A stretch of 64,000 bases of DNA from Mastigamoeba balamuthi (lineage: Eukaryota; Evosea; Mastigamoebida; Mastigamoebidae), in contig CACRSC010000011.1 of assembly GCA_902651635.1 (NCBI GenBank), positions 150,926 to 214,925 on the forward strand, given 5' to 3'. Positions 53,244 through 64,000 of the stretch are shown here, one piece after another. The translations under genes were made by a program, and so were the position numbers. The stretch's first letter is position 1. Every line of letters starts with the position of its first letter. A model generated the notes under the pieces. It was not told the DNA's origin. It did not search any database and saw only the letters and a list, made by a program, of their open reading frames with translations.

Positions 53244-53892
53244 CCTCAGGATCCCAGAATGCATGCATCGGCTTTGCAACACCGATTGCGTAATGGCACA
53301 GTCCTTCCGTTGGGACTTGGGAGGGGGTGGCGCTTTTCACGGTCGCTGCACGTCGCAATGCTGTCAGTCTCCCCGAACCGTTCGTGACTGCTCGCTCGGT
53401 CTATGTGCTGAGCCCACCCTGCGCACCAGTGGCCCATCCGAGTGGTGTGGCGCTGCCAGTCCCCGCATGGAGTCGGTTCCGCGTTCCCGTGTTCGTCGAT
53501 TGTCCAATCTAAAGAACTGAATTCCTCGGGTTTGGCTTCGTTTATTCGAGTTTGGCCGGCTTGGCCGGCTCCACGGCGCCACCGGCGCTTTCGACGGCGT
53601 TCGCAACGCCTGTCGGGTGTCTGCCTGCGAACCCACCGCGGGGTCCTCCGACCGCGGAAGACTCGGCGGGCGAAGAAGGTGAGGATCATTTCCGCGACGA
53701 TTCCAAGGAATTTCGCGTATTGCCGAATCCGTCGGCTCCGTTTTCGCATTCTCAGTTTTGGCAGCGCACACGTAAACTCTCAGACCCCTGCGATCCTCTC
53801 GTTCCGTGCCGCTCCTCAGAAAGACAAGGCAGAGCGAGGCCCTTCAGCTCCGATCTCCCCCTCCTCCTCCTCCACTCCTCCCTCCTCGGGCC
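53244..53892. other. Intergenic
   Basis: About 650 bp between the F-box gene and the proline-rich gene. Long open frames exist on both strands but are Arg-rich shadows without domains. No gene is called. Confidence 0.45.
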
Positions 53893-56800
53893 ATGCTGGC
53901 TGTCTCCCGCCACGTCCAGCACTCGCCCTCGCCGCGCCTCGGGCGGCCCCCGCGGCCCGCGTCGCCCGTCGCCTCCACGTCGTCGCCGTCGGCGCTGGCC
54001 GGCGGCAGGTCCGCGTGCTGCCGCGTGCTGCTGCGCGTGGCGCTGTCGCCAGGGCTGCTGCGGGGCGGCAGAGAGGGCCCGGCCCACGCGGCGCGGACGT
54101 ACGAGTTCCACGGGTCGCGGACGGTAGCGCAGGTGCTCGAGCGCGTGGTGCCCCCGTCCGTCGGCGTCGGCACGCGGGCCGTCGTCCGGCGGACGGGCGA
54201 GGCGATGGACCCGCGGAGGACGGTGGGGTCGTACTGGCCCCTGGCCGCCGATGCGGGCAGGACGCACAGGGTCGACATCGTCGCCGCAGAGCCCCAGAGC
54301 GCCGACGGCGAGGGCCTGCGCAGCCGCTCGCTCTGCCCGCTGGCCCGCTCCCCCATTCCACCGCCGCCGGCGTCGCTGGCGCCTCCGTCCCCGCCGGTGC
54401 CGCCGCGGCGCGCAGCAGGGGGCCCGGTCGACATCCCCCCGCCGCCGCTGCCCCCGCAGGACGTCGACATTCCGCCACCGCAGGACTCAGAAAAACGGAA
54501 CGACGATAGCGCAGACGACTGCGACGAGGGCCCGTCGATCGACATCCCTCCGCCGCCGCTGCCCGCGGCGAGCGACGTCGTCGTGGACATCCCGCCACCG
54601 CCGCTGCCGAGCTGGGCGGAAGAAGCGATCCGGGGAGGGAAGGGACCCCACGAGAGCCCGTCGGTCGACATCCCGCCGCCACCGCTGCCCCGCATGAGCG
54701 ACATCGCCGCTGATATCCCGCCACCGCCGCTGCCCTCGACGAGCGCCGTCGTTGACATCCCGCCACCGCCGCTGCCGGACGACGAGGCGGAAGAAGCGGT
54801 GGCCGAAGGTATGGTGGGCAAGGGCCCCAACGAGGGCCTGCCCGTCGACATACCGCCGCCGCCGCTGCCATCAACGGGCGACGACGACGACGACATCCCG
54901 CCTCCTCCGCTGCCGGACGAGCTGGAAGAAGCGGTTGCCGACAAAGACCCCTACGAGCGCCTGCCGATCGACAGACCGCCACCGCACTCATGGGTGGGTG
55001 GTGGCGACATCTCCCCTCCCCCACTGCCGGACGAGGCCGAGGGCGCCACGGACGGCGTGTGGCCACCCAACATCGACGCACTGCCACCGACCCCGACGCC
55101 GCCGCCTCCCCAGGACAGCGACAGCAACGACATTCCCCCACCGGCCACCCCGCTGCCACCGGCGTCGCCCGTCGTGGCCGTCGACGGCGACTGCGAAGCC
55201 GACGTGCCACCGCCGGCCGTGCCCCCGCCCCCGCTGACGCCAGCACCTCCGCCGCCGCTGTCGCTGCTGCCCGCCGAAGAGGAGGACCCCCCGCTGCCGC
55301 CGACGCCATCCGAGTGCTCCGCCGAGGCCCTGGAGGAGCCACCGCTGCCGCCGCTGCCTGCGAAGCCGCCGACTCCTGTGTCCAGGTTGCCGCTGGCGCA
55401 GAGGAGAAGGGGGCGGCCAGCGTGGCTGGTGGCGTCCTCCCCGGCCGCGATGTCGCTGGGGGCGCACAGCTCGCCAGGGTCGCCAGCGCTCTGCGTGGCG
55501 CAGCAGAGGGTTATGTCGCCCGCGCACGGGTCGCCCAAGCTCGGCCCCTGGTCCGACATGGCCGCCGCCGGCTCTGCGGGCAGCTCCGCGGGGAGCAGCG
55601 GCACCGTCGACTCGATCGAGGACGTCATGGGGCCCCCGGTGCCGCCAGCGCTCGTGCCGATGGACAAGCGCATCGGGCCCGACGGGAGGCTCGAGGCCGT
55701 CTGCGTGCGACCGCCTGCGCGGCCCGGGGGTGGCAAGAGCCCCGAGCTGGTCCCCGTGCTGCTGTGGAGCCTCGACGGGGACGACGAGACGCTCAGAGGG
55801 GCCCGCGCAGAGGCCGTGTCGCTCAGCGCGAGCGCGCAGGTTGCCGTTCAGGTGTACGAGCCCACCAAGCCCGTGTCGCCGCAGAGCAGGGTCGCCGACC
55901 TCCGCACGGCCTTTGTGCACTTGGCCGTCAGCGAGGGCATACCGGCCCAGAACATCATCCTCTTCGGCAGGGGCGCCGCTGCCCTCGCCACCCTGCGGTT
56001 CCTCCTGGCGATCTACAAGGGAAGAGACCTCAGGTAACAAAGCGCCCTGACGAAAGAGAGACATGCGTTCTCACTCGATGCTCCTCATAGTGTCGGAGGC
56101 GCTGTGCTGCACGGTCTGACGGATATCCCGAGAGAGCTCGGCGAGGAGCTCATAGAGTACGGGAGGATGATCCCCTGTCCGGTCTCTCTGGTCCCTATCG
56201 ACTTTGAGAGCCTCGCGGAGGAGCGCGAGCTCCGCGGTTGCGTGCCGTTCTTCTCCTTCGGCGAGTTCTCGAGGGACTTTGTCCACCCTATTCGCGTGCT
56301 CTCCGACCGGCTCTCCCTGAGGCGCTGCGCCCGCAGGCTGCGCCAGGAGGTCGTGTGCTCTCCCCGCAGTTCGCGCGCCTCCGTCTGCGCCCGCGACGCC
56401 GCTATTCTGGTCCGGTGGCTGCAGGCCAGAGGGGCGTGCGCCCTGGGCCTCAGGCTGCTGCGTACTGCAGGCCCGCACGACAACAAGACGGTGGCCTCTG
56501 TGCGCGAGCTCGCAGCTGTGGCCCTCGGGTACTCTGTGCTGCCCGCTCTGGCCTCGGACCCGTCTGCGCTCAAGACGCTGATCGCGCTGACCGACGACCT
56601 GAAGGCCGCTGCTGCGGTGCTGGGGTCGGACTGGCAGGAGATCAAGAGCGCGTTCGGCATCCCGATCGTCGGGCTCTCGTCGCCAGAGCGCAGGCACGCG
56701 GCGTTCGAGCCCACGCGGTGGAGCGCGGACTACCTGCGCCCCGTGTCGATCAGCAGCCGCGTGGCCCGGAGGTCGCTTCAGCACATGCGCAGGCCCACGA

Positions 56801-57270
56801 TCTCCCTCAACTCGCGTCCCGACATCTGCGGGCTCGGTCTCCTCGACGCCGGGGAGCCAGAGTCGCCCAGGCGGCATGTCAAGGCGGTCACGTCGAGCAC
56901 GGCCAAGGCGGCTCTGGACAGCACCCCCACGGCCCTCAGCGCGCACTACAGGTCGAGGAGCATGACTCTGGTTCAGGACACGCCCAGAGGCAAGCGCCAG
57001 ACGGTGTACTTGTTCAGCCAGGCGGGCGACGCGGCCCCGGCGTGGCCAGCGGCGTGGAAAGAGATGGTGGGGAGCAACAGGAACACGCTGTCCGCCTCCA
57101 TCCCCAAGAGCCCTAAGAGCCCAAAGAGCCCCAAGAGCCCCAAGTCGCCAAGCCTGGCGTCTATTCAGGTCCTTCCGCCCTGCGCGCAGCCTAGGCAGGG
57201 CAGCCGCATCCCGAGCCCGACGTCGCTGTACAAATTGTTCAGGCACAAGACCAGCGCGGGATCTCCGTGA
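53893..57270 (+). CDS. DIPPPPLP-repeat scaffold with alpha/beta-hydrolase-like region
   Basis: Exons 53893-56033 and 56091-57270 (57-nt intron, GTAACA to CTCATAG) give 1106 residues. An N-terminal part of about 100 residues (RVLLRVALSPG, ARTYEFHGSRTVAQVLERVV) may be a ubiquitin-like or Ras-binding fold. Roughly 170-480 holds about ten copies of DIPPPPLP or close variants spaced 15-40 residues apart, suited to binding profilin, SH3 or class II WW (PPLP) domains, as in formin FH1 regions. Next comes ELVPVLLWSLDGDDETLRGA, QVAVQVYEPTKPVSPQSRV and QNIILFGRGAAALATLRFLL, which resembles ABHD17-type hydrolases, but the nucleophile elbow G-x-S-x-G reads FGRGA with no Ser. The tail has five KSP repeats (IPKSPKSPKSPKSPKSP), probable phosphorylation sites. 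Function is inferred: an actin- or signalling-linked scaffold with a dead hydrolase. Confidence 0.7.
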
Positions 57271-57717
57271 ACTGGCGGGGCAAGACGGTACGAGTAGGTA
57301 ACACAATTGTGAATGATGAGAACACAGTGAGAGATTGCCTTCAGTCCCTTGTCCGAGTGCATGCACTCCACGGCCTGACTCAATGGATAAGCGGACATAC
57401 AAATTGAGTGGCACTGACGAATAAGCTCCACGGGCCAGAACTCTACTTATGGTGGCTGCAACAGTCTCGTTTGAGAGTGGTAACTACATCGAGTTGTGAG
57501 TCTTCAGGGATAGGAGTGCTACGCTGTGCGACTGAGGCATACAAATACCTAGTAATTTTCCGGGCACGGATAACTTGCCGATCAAAGCGATGGGCATATC
57601 GCGGCTCAGCCAGCCCTACCCCCTTGCAAAGCGGGTCTCGTTTCCGTTAGGTCTATTAGATACATTCACTGGGTTGGCCAGCCTCATCGCTACGGTGCGT
57701 AGCTTGGCTCCAGGGAG
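57271..57717. other. Intergenic
   Basis: About 450 bp, AT-richer than its neighbours. No exon-like frame or tRNA was seen. Confidence 0.5.
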
Positions 57718-58840
57718 GTGCACAAGGCGTGCGTGATCGGCGACGCAGCCGCAGTGGCCGAATACCTCGCGAATCCCCCGGAGGTAGCGCTTGTGCCACC
57801 CGACTCCGTTTCGCGCGGACCCTTCGGCGACTTCAAGGACACACAGCACCACGACATCGCGGAGATGCTCCTCGCTGCTGGCAGCTCCCCTTACGCCAGG
57901 GGCCGATTCGTCCCTGGCCGGGGGTGCTTATCTCCGCTCGGAGTGGCTGTCGAGGCCAACGACCTGGCGGCGGTGAAGCTCCTGCTCGGCCACGGGGCAG
58001 ACCCCAGCGCACTCGCATCAGACGGCGGGCACGCCGCTCTACATCGCGTGCCGAGAGGACACGCACACCTCACAGGAGACAGGAGGGAGGGAAAGGACCC
58101 AGTGCGTCTCACCCCTGTCGTTTGTGTCTCAGGGTATGAGGACGTCCCCTGTGAGCTCGTCGCTGCTGGGGCCATGCCCAAGGTACTGCAACAAGTGGCA
58201 CGACAACGACCTTCCGCTGAGAGCCGCTGCGACGTTGGGGGAGCAGCACCCGCACATCGGGACGCTGCTCGAGGCCAGGGCAGACCCCAGGGCCCAGCCT
58301 CTGACAGTGCACCTCGCTCAATCATCGGCAGTGCTGTGAGCCACAGCACAGTTCGTTCGAAGCCGTGAAGCTTCTCGTGCAGTACGGCGCGGACGTCGAC
58401 GCACGGGTCCCGGGCTGCAGCGATGACAGATCATTCCCACTGTACTGCGCGGCGCGTGTGTGCGTGGATTGGATTTTGTGGAGTTCGTTCTCGGCTGCGG
58501 GGCTGACCTGCTCGATGCTCAGTTCTACGCTCGCATGATCCAGCATGTCGACCGCAGTCCGTCCCTCAGAAAGGAGCACGTCGCCCATTGAGACCCTGCT
58601 GTTCCGGCACGGCGCCAGTGCGAACAAGGGCAACATACTTATGGTGAACGAGAGTGTTCTTTCTGCGTTCAGCCACTTTGATGAACGACAGCGCGTCTTG
58701 CAGATGAAGGCCGTGTGCGCCGACATGGCCACTGCGTTCGCCTGTGGGCACCACTCGCGCCTGGGCTCCTCCAGTCCCGTCTCGCTCATGGACAAGGCGA
58801 CGGTTCAGTCCGACTTCGAGTTGTTCTTCTGGAGGCACTG
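57718..58840 (+). pseudogene. Ankyrin-repeat gene, frame broken or many small introns
   Basis: Ankyrin-like segments appear in order but in different frames: MHKACVIGDAAAVAEYLANP, TPLGVAVEANDLAAVKLLLGHG-like sequence (actual SPLGVAVEANDLAAVKLL), then LPLRAAATLGEQHPHIGTLL, EAVKLLVQYGADVDARVPG and SPIETLLFRHGASANKGN. The last part ends DFELFFWRH with a stop at 58841. Frames change about four times in 1.1 kb, and GT/AG pairs do not explain all of the changes. It is either a decayed gene or one with several introns I could not place. Confidence 0.5.
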
Positions 58841-58841
58841 A

Positions 58842-59193
58842 GCCACGCTGCATTCGGAGCTGTGCCTCCTGCACAGTGAGATCTCAGCGTCATTGCAGGA
58901 AACGAGCAATTTCGCGTCGCAGGCCCTTGTGCTGGCACAAGCAATTAGTCCGCCCAATTTCCTGTGAGAGCTCGTGGTATGCTGGGAGTGTGGACATTTG
59001 CTGCTGATTTGCAGAAGGGTGCGAGAAACGACAAATCACGTGGATGCGCATTTCTGGGGATTGTCGCTCAGGGAAGCGCGTAGGAAATGTCCGTTGTGAT
59101 CTCCAGGATTGACCTGCTGGAGCCGCAGCAGAGATACCGGGGCCCCCGCACTCAAAAACAACTCGTCGTCGGTCCATTAGTGTGAGCAGCACA
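58842..59193. other. Intergenic
   Basis: About 350 bp before the dipeptidase start. No gene or clear promoter motif was seen. Confidence 0.5.
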
Positions 59194-61336
59194 ATGCACA
59201 CCCTCGCTGTCGTGGCGCTGCTTGCCGCAGCTGCCCTGGCATGCACCGACATCCTCGTGACGCCGGGCGCCAGCGCTGATCACTCCTCCATGGTCGCGTG
59301 AGTCCACCCGTCCCCCACTCGCCTTTTTGTGTCGACTTCCCGTACCACCGCTGCTCTGTGCCTCGTGTCCTCCTTGGTTACAGCACCACTGCCTGGATCA
59401 GTGGGCCTCCTGGCGGCACAGTTCTTCTGGGCGCCAGCTGTGGCTGGGAGGGTTGGGTAACCGCAGGAGAACGTTCACTGTTGCACATTTTCAAAGTGTA
59501 TGCCGGAGGGAAAATGCGGCAGACCCTCACTAACTGCCACCCACACGGTGTGGGCCACACCCACAGGGCCCTTTTTCCACGATTATACCCCCAACCCTCG
59601 CGATCCTCAGTTGATCCCGACTCACGTCTGTCCCGCTCGGGCGCAGGTACAACGCTGACTCGCACACGCTGTACGGGGAGCTGTACCACTGGCCCCACGC
59701 GCACTGGCCCGCCAACTCCACGCTCGACTGCGTCGACTGGGACTCGCAGGAGTACCTCGGCAAGATCCCCCAGGTCCCCGAGACCTACAACGTCGTTGTG
59801 CGCTCGCCCTTAGCCTCAGCACCCCCGTCTCTGTCCGTTCCCCCGCCTTCGGTTTTCATTTGTCTGCGTCAGTGCTGCATTTTTCCCCTTCAAGTGTTGG
59901 GATATTCCCGCATCGTTGACACGTCATACAATATCTTCCCGCAGGGCAACGTGAACGAGTACCAGCTCGTGATCGGCGAGTCCACGTGGGGCGGCCTCGA
60001 TGCGCTGCAGCACCAGAGCAACGCCGTCATTGACTACGGGACGCTCATCTGGACGACGCTCCAGCGGGCCAAGACGGCCCGCGAGGCCATCAGCGTCATG
60101 ACGGCGCTCGTCGCCGAGCACGGCTACGCCTCCGAGGGCGAGTCTTTCAGCATCGCCGACCCCCACGAGGTCTGGTTCATGGACCTCATCGGCAAGGGCA
60201 ACTTCGAGAAGGGCGCCGTCTGGGTGGCCCAGCGCATCCCCGACGGCTACATCAGCGCGCACGCCAACCAGGCGCGCATCACGACGTTCCGCCGCGACGA
60301 CCCCGACAACTGCCTCTTCGCCCCCGACGTGGTCTCGTTCGCCAGGAAGCACGGGTTCTACCCCGCCTCGGCCAGCGACGCGGACTTCAGCTTCAGCGAC
60401 GTCTACAACCCGCTGGCCTTCGAGAGCGCCCGCATGAGCGAGGCCCGCGTGTGGTCGGTGTTCCGCCACGCGGCCGGGGCCGCGGCCATGGACCCCTACG
60501 CCGACTTCGCGCTGGGGAGGAACCTGACGCACCGCTTGCCGCTGTGGGTGCGGCCGTCGCACCTGCTGACGGTCAACGAGACGATGATGATGATGCGCGA
60601 CCACTTCGAGGGCACGCCGCTCGACTTCCGCGCCGACCTCGGGGCCGGCGAGTACGGGGCGCCGTACAGGTGGCGCCCGCTCAACTTCAAGGTCGGCGGC
60701 CGCCTCTACTTCAACGAGCGCTCCATCTCGACGCAGCAGACGGGCTGGGGGTTCGTGGCGCAGCTGCGCTCGTGGATGCCGCGGCAGTACGGGGCCATCA
60801 ACTGGTTCTCTGTCGACGACACGGCGTGCACGGTCTACTTCCCCATGTACGCCTCGTCCACGCGCGTGCCCAGGGCGTACAGGCACCGAAACGGCGGCAT
60901 GATGAACCTCAAGTTCGACTCGGCGTTCTGGGCGTTCAACCTCGTCTCCAACTACGCCTACACGCGCTGGAGCGTCATCTACCCCGAGGTCCTCGCCAAG
61001 ATCACCGAGCTCGAGGGCAGGTACTTCCAGGAGGTCGCAGAGATCGACGCGCAGGCCGCCAAGCACTTCGAGTGCTCGCCCGAGTCTGCGGTCAAGTTCG
61101 TGACCAACTACTCGGTGCGCACGGGCAACAAGCTCGCCGCCGACTGGCTCGAGTTCTTCAAGTACCTCTTCACCAAGTACATGGACGGAAACGTCAAGGT
61201 CCCCAACCCCGGGCACCCGCTCCCCACAGTGCAGCAGCCGGGGTACCCGCAGAAATGGTACGAACGCATTGTCGCTGACACAGGCGACCACTACCTCGAG
61301 CCAGACCAGAAGGCCAGTGCGCGCAGGGGAGTTTAA
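59194..61336 (+). CDS. Secreted dipeptidase, peptidase family C69
   Basis: Exons 59194-59297, 59647-59797 and 59945-61336 (introns 349 and 147 nt, both GT-AG) give 548 residues. The signal peptide MHTLAVVALLAAAALA is cut just before Cys17, which becomes the N-terminal nucleophile of this Ntn-hydrolase (CTDILVTPGASAD). Family motifs follow: AYNADSHTLYGELYHWP, GNVNEYQLVIGESTWGG, GYASEGESFSIADPHEVWF, GYISAHANQARI and AINWFSVDDTACTVYFPMY. Relatives cleave dipeptides in lysosomes, phagosomes or secretions of amoebae and bacteria. The G usually after SAD is His here (SADHSSMVA). Probably a digestive enzyme. Confidence 0.92.
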
Positions 61337-61541
61337 GCACTTCTAGTGAAGGCAGCACCCACAAGAACAATGTTATGATGTGTTGCCATGGGGCACAATA
61401 ACACTCCTTCAACCTGCCCGATAATGAAAAGAGCTTCGATTGAATCAATTGAGTTTCCTTAGCTCGCGCGGTGCGTAAGCATGAGACACTCAAAGGTAGA
61501 GAACATGATATTGGAATGAAGTTCTTGGAAGTATTCAGATC

Positions 61542-63738
61542 TCATACTGCTTTGGTTGCCACATGGTACACTGTGTCGCCTGGAAGGGGTAGCCCGCTAG
61601 CATCCACACCGCCCCGTTCCTGTGGCCAACTGGGGTTGGTCGATTTGCCGAAAACGAGAGGTAGCTTACGGATACGACACAATAGCGGCAACAGCTGCCA
61701 TGAGCATGAAGCCCACAGTGAGGCCCAGAAGTGGATGCTCGAGACGCTTGGGGCGCTGGCATAGATGCAGCATGCGGTACTTGTCAAGGAAGTACTCTGC
61801 CCCGTTCGTCATCAGTGACAGCAGCGGGAGTAGCGGGGCAGAGAGGCTGCCCATGAACAGCACGAATTGCCTATAGAGCACCTCGAGGTATTCCTCCGCG
61901 ACATCGAACTCGGGCTGCCCGCAGTGATGAGTGAGAACAAGACATAAACCGGATGGATACCAAGTCGGACTCGTCGCTGCCCTCGCCACGCAGACAAGGG
62001 AACCTCCGTTTCATGTGCGCAACGACTATTGGGTAGAGCATGTCGAAGGCGTTCATCAGAACGAGATCACACAGGATCAGGGCGATGAACTTGATCCCGT
62101 TATCCTGCAGTGGGCACGTGTAGTCCGCTTTCTCGGCCGAGGTCTCCACGGCGGTCTGCATGGCTGCGTACATTACTGTGACGTTGATGATCCTGAACAG
62201 GAACAACTTGACCATATCGTTGAGCCTATGGCCGCTCCACGTCGAGTGCCGCTCGAGTATCGTGAGCAGCACGCATATCTCCTTCCAGATGATGTTGATG
62301 ATGATGACTGCAGAGCCGTGTGAGCCTGGGGGTCAGACACTGCTGCTTACTGATGATAGAGATCAACACGGAAAGGCCTATGCCGAGACCGCGGGTTGAG
62401 AGCATCGCCGACTTGCTGGACCACAGTTACTCAGATGAAGAGCGTATCAAAGTGCATACCGTGTGCCCCAGTTCTGTATGAAGTAAATCGAGACACCAGA
62501 GACTGCTATCATCAGGGCGAAGATGCTGTACGAGACGGCTCTCCTCCAGACTATCTGAGACCACTTGAGGTTGCGGTTTGCCTAAAGGGAGCGTCAGTCA
62601 GTCCAATTTCTCCTCTTCGGAGTTCTGCAAAAAATAGAACCTCGATGATGTCCGCGTTCCCCCTGAAGTTCCACGGGCTCTCGTGCTGGGGCTTGAGGTT
62701 GTCTCGCATGACGAGGCGGACCAGGGCCATGAACAAGGGACTGCGGGCAACCCCCCGGGTTGCGCACACGTGAGGGCAGTCGCACAACAGAGAGAGAAAA
62801 GTTGCTGCTGGGAGCACACACCCGCTGAGGAGCCACACGCCAGCGCAGGCCACGTTTGTTGCGAACCACCACAGGTACTGGTCTCGCGAATACGCGGCGA
62901 TGAACAACTGCGCGCCAACGTCAGCGCTGCGCGACCGGGGAGGCCCGTGTGGCCGACGGGGGCTCTCTGGTGGCTGGCGAGGTTGAGGTTGGGGGGCGCG
63001 AGCAGCGGACCTTCTCCCACCATTCGAGCTGGCGGGTGGCCTCCACGCTCCCCCTGGCGCCGGGCAGAGAGATGCTCTTGGTTTTGGTGAAGTTGAGGAA
63101 GGTGTCCTTGCAGCTGTGCTGGTTGCTGAAGTCCCTGTTGGGGTAGTTGCACATGACCGTCGCCTGCGAGTCGTTGCTCGCGATGAACTGCGCCCAGTTG
63201 GCGAACTCTGCGTGCGGAGGTTGGCAACAGAGACGAGAGATTCCAGATCTGTCAGCCCTTTTTCCCTATCCGCAGGGGGCAGGACAGTACAGCACGCACG
63301 TATCATGAAGAGGACGACGTTGACGAGGATCACGTACTTGAGGAACGTGAAGTAGAGGCGCGTGCCCACGCCGAACCTCCTCTCGATCTCGTCGAGGGGC
63401 GTCATGAAGCCCAGCCGCTCCCTCAGGTGCTCGTTCTTGGCCTCGTCGTCGTCCGCGTCCACCCTGCGTGTGAGCGAGCGGTCTCAGTGTGGGGGGGGCA
63501 TGCTGCTCAGGGGCGGGGGCGCAAACGCAGTGGTGGCGGTCTCGTAGAAGGGGCGGCCCTTGTTGGTGAACTTGAGGACGTAGCCCACCGGGACGCCCTC
63601 GGGCTGGTCGTACGCTGTGAACGCACGCGCTCGCGTGAACGTCGGCTCCTTCTCGACTCCCTGCGGCAGCCGTGGGTCAGAGTCGCCCCCGGCCCTGATG
63701 CAGGAGTGGGGGTGCGGGGTGCGTGCGAGATCGTCCAT
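61542..63738 (-). CDS. TMC: TMC-like membrane channel protein
   Basis: Ten exons: 63738-about 63490, 63463-63300, 63207-63011, 62907-62822, 62740-62641, 62581-62460, 62415-62351, 62307-61961, 61914-61670, 61629-61542. All joins but the first keep frame with GT-AG sites, and introns are 36-93 nt. Transmembrane segments include YFTFLKYVILVNVVLFMI, WWFATNVACAGVWLLSG, AVSYSIFALMIAVSGVSIYF, LGIGLSVLISIIIIINII, MVKLFLFRIINVTVMYAAM, FIALILCDLVLMNAF and GLTVGFMLMAAVAAIVSYP. The block PEFDVAEEYLEVLYRQF followed by SLSAPLLPLL matches the TMC signature (FDIPKNVLDLVYGQT, FSPLLP). TMC proteins form mechanosensory or leak channels related to anoctamins and OSCA. The CWET motif of animal TMCs is not present (CPLQDNG). 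Confidence 0.8.
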
Positions 63739-63860
63739 TCGGTGGGTCCGACTATGGTGCCGAATTAGCGCTGTACCAAAAAAATGGCCACGGAAAATAT
63801 CGTTCGCCAGGAACAAAAAATCCACAGGATTTCCGGAAATATCGAGCAGGCCGGATTGTT

Positions 63861-64000
63861 TCAGGAATCTGGATACTGGCCCGTCGCCGTCGTCGGGTCT
63901 GCCGTCGGGTTCGCTGCCCGCGCCGGGCCCATGCTGTCGGCGGGGGCCTGCAGGTACTCGGCCAGCTGCAGGCGGAAGGCGAGCAGGGGCCTGGCGACGG
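63861..64000 (-). CDS. 3' end of a gene running off the window
   Basis: The last minus-strand exon encodes VARPLLAFRLQLAEYLQAPA, then DSMGPARAANPTADP, and stops with TGA at 63863-63861. Codon usage is strongly G/C-ending as in other genes here. Too short to identify. It lies about 120 bp upstream of the TMC-like gene on the same strand. Confidence 0.6.
   Translation of the reverse strand, partial: VARPLLAFRLQLAEYLQAPADSMGPARAANPTADPTTATGQYPDS

Overview
This window is nuclear DNA of a gene-dense, GC-rich protist. Its proteins are eukaryotic (SF3B3 of the U2 snRNP, XRCC4, sestrin, a TMC-like channel, TKL-type kinases, F-box and RING proteins), and nearly every gene is cut by very short spliceosomal introns (about 36-90 nt, a few of 200-500). 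Neighbours are tightly packed: the convergent CDC123-like and SF3B3 genes are 59 bp apart. GC-rich gene islands alternate with AT-richer gene-poor stretches (1-1.7 kb, 28.1-31 kb, 43-45 kb, 48.4-51.1 kb) that carry dispersed repeats. The gene set would suit a free-living amoebozoan-like organism, but the sequence alone does not settle the taxon.

Layout. 0-5 kb: a Rab fragment, a Ras/Rab-like GTPase, an unrecognised Pro/Ala-rich gene whose 5' side carries a histone-H3-tail-like peptide, and a small secreted ORF. 5-10.3 kb: F-box/LRR gene, a small secreted Cys-rich gene, rearranged XRCC4 fragments, then XRCC4 itself with a minisatellite-filled intron. 10.66-12.91 kb: a complete-looking piggyBac-type DNA transposon with TTAA flanks, terminal inverted repeats and a SAP-like segment in its transposase. 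13-16 kb: degenerate repeats, a cluster of TGACGT motifs, and a tandem duplication joined by an N. 16-28 kb: tRNA-Asn, CDC123-like gene, SF3B3, sestrin, and a type I membrane protein with Cys-rich repeats. 31-38.4 kb: a small secreted protein, a second piggyBac-like transposase, a bacterial-type glycerol dehydrogenase, and a RING protein. 38.8-41.7 kb: a tandem kinase-pseudokinase gene. 45-53.2 kb: an O-methyltransferase and two paralogous F-box genes separated by long direct repeats and remains of a Cys-rich receptor-like gene. 53.9-64 kb: a DIPPPPLP-repeat protein with a hydrolase-like region, a broken ankyrin-repeat gene, a C69 dipeptidase, a TMC-like gene, and the 3' end of another gene.

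The most unusual signal is in splicing. Ten introns in four unrelated genes (SF3B3, sestrin, the tandem kinase, one F-box gene) can only, or best, be removed using a 5' splice site that begins GC instead of GT. All ten read GCAC and nine read GCACG. In the F-box pair, three intron positions use GC in one paralogue and GT in the other. A common GT donor here is GTACG, so GCACG looks like a tolerated T-to-C variant of the same site, and SF3B3, a spliceosome component, carries three of them.

Three single-N positions (14860, 19392, 49296) all lie at or next to near-identical duplicated sequence. Two look like unmerged contig ends or alleles, and the one at 19392 artificially breaks SF3B3. Exon coordinates were worked out by eye from frames and splice consensus and may be off by a base or two where noted.
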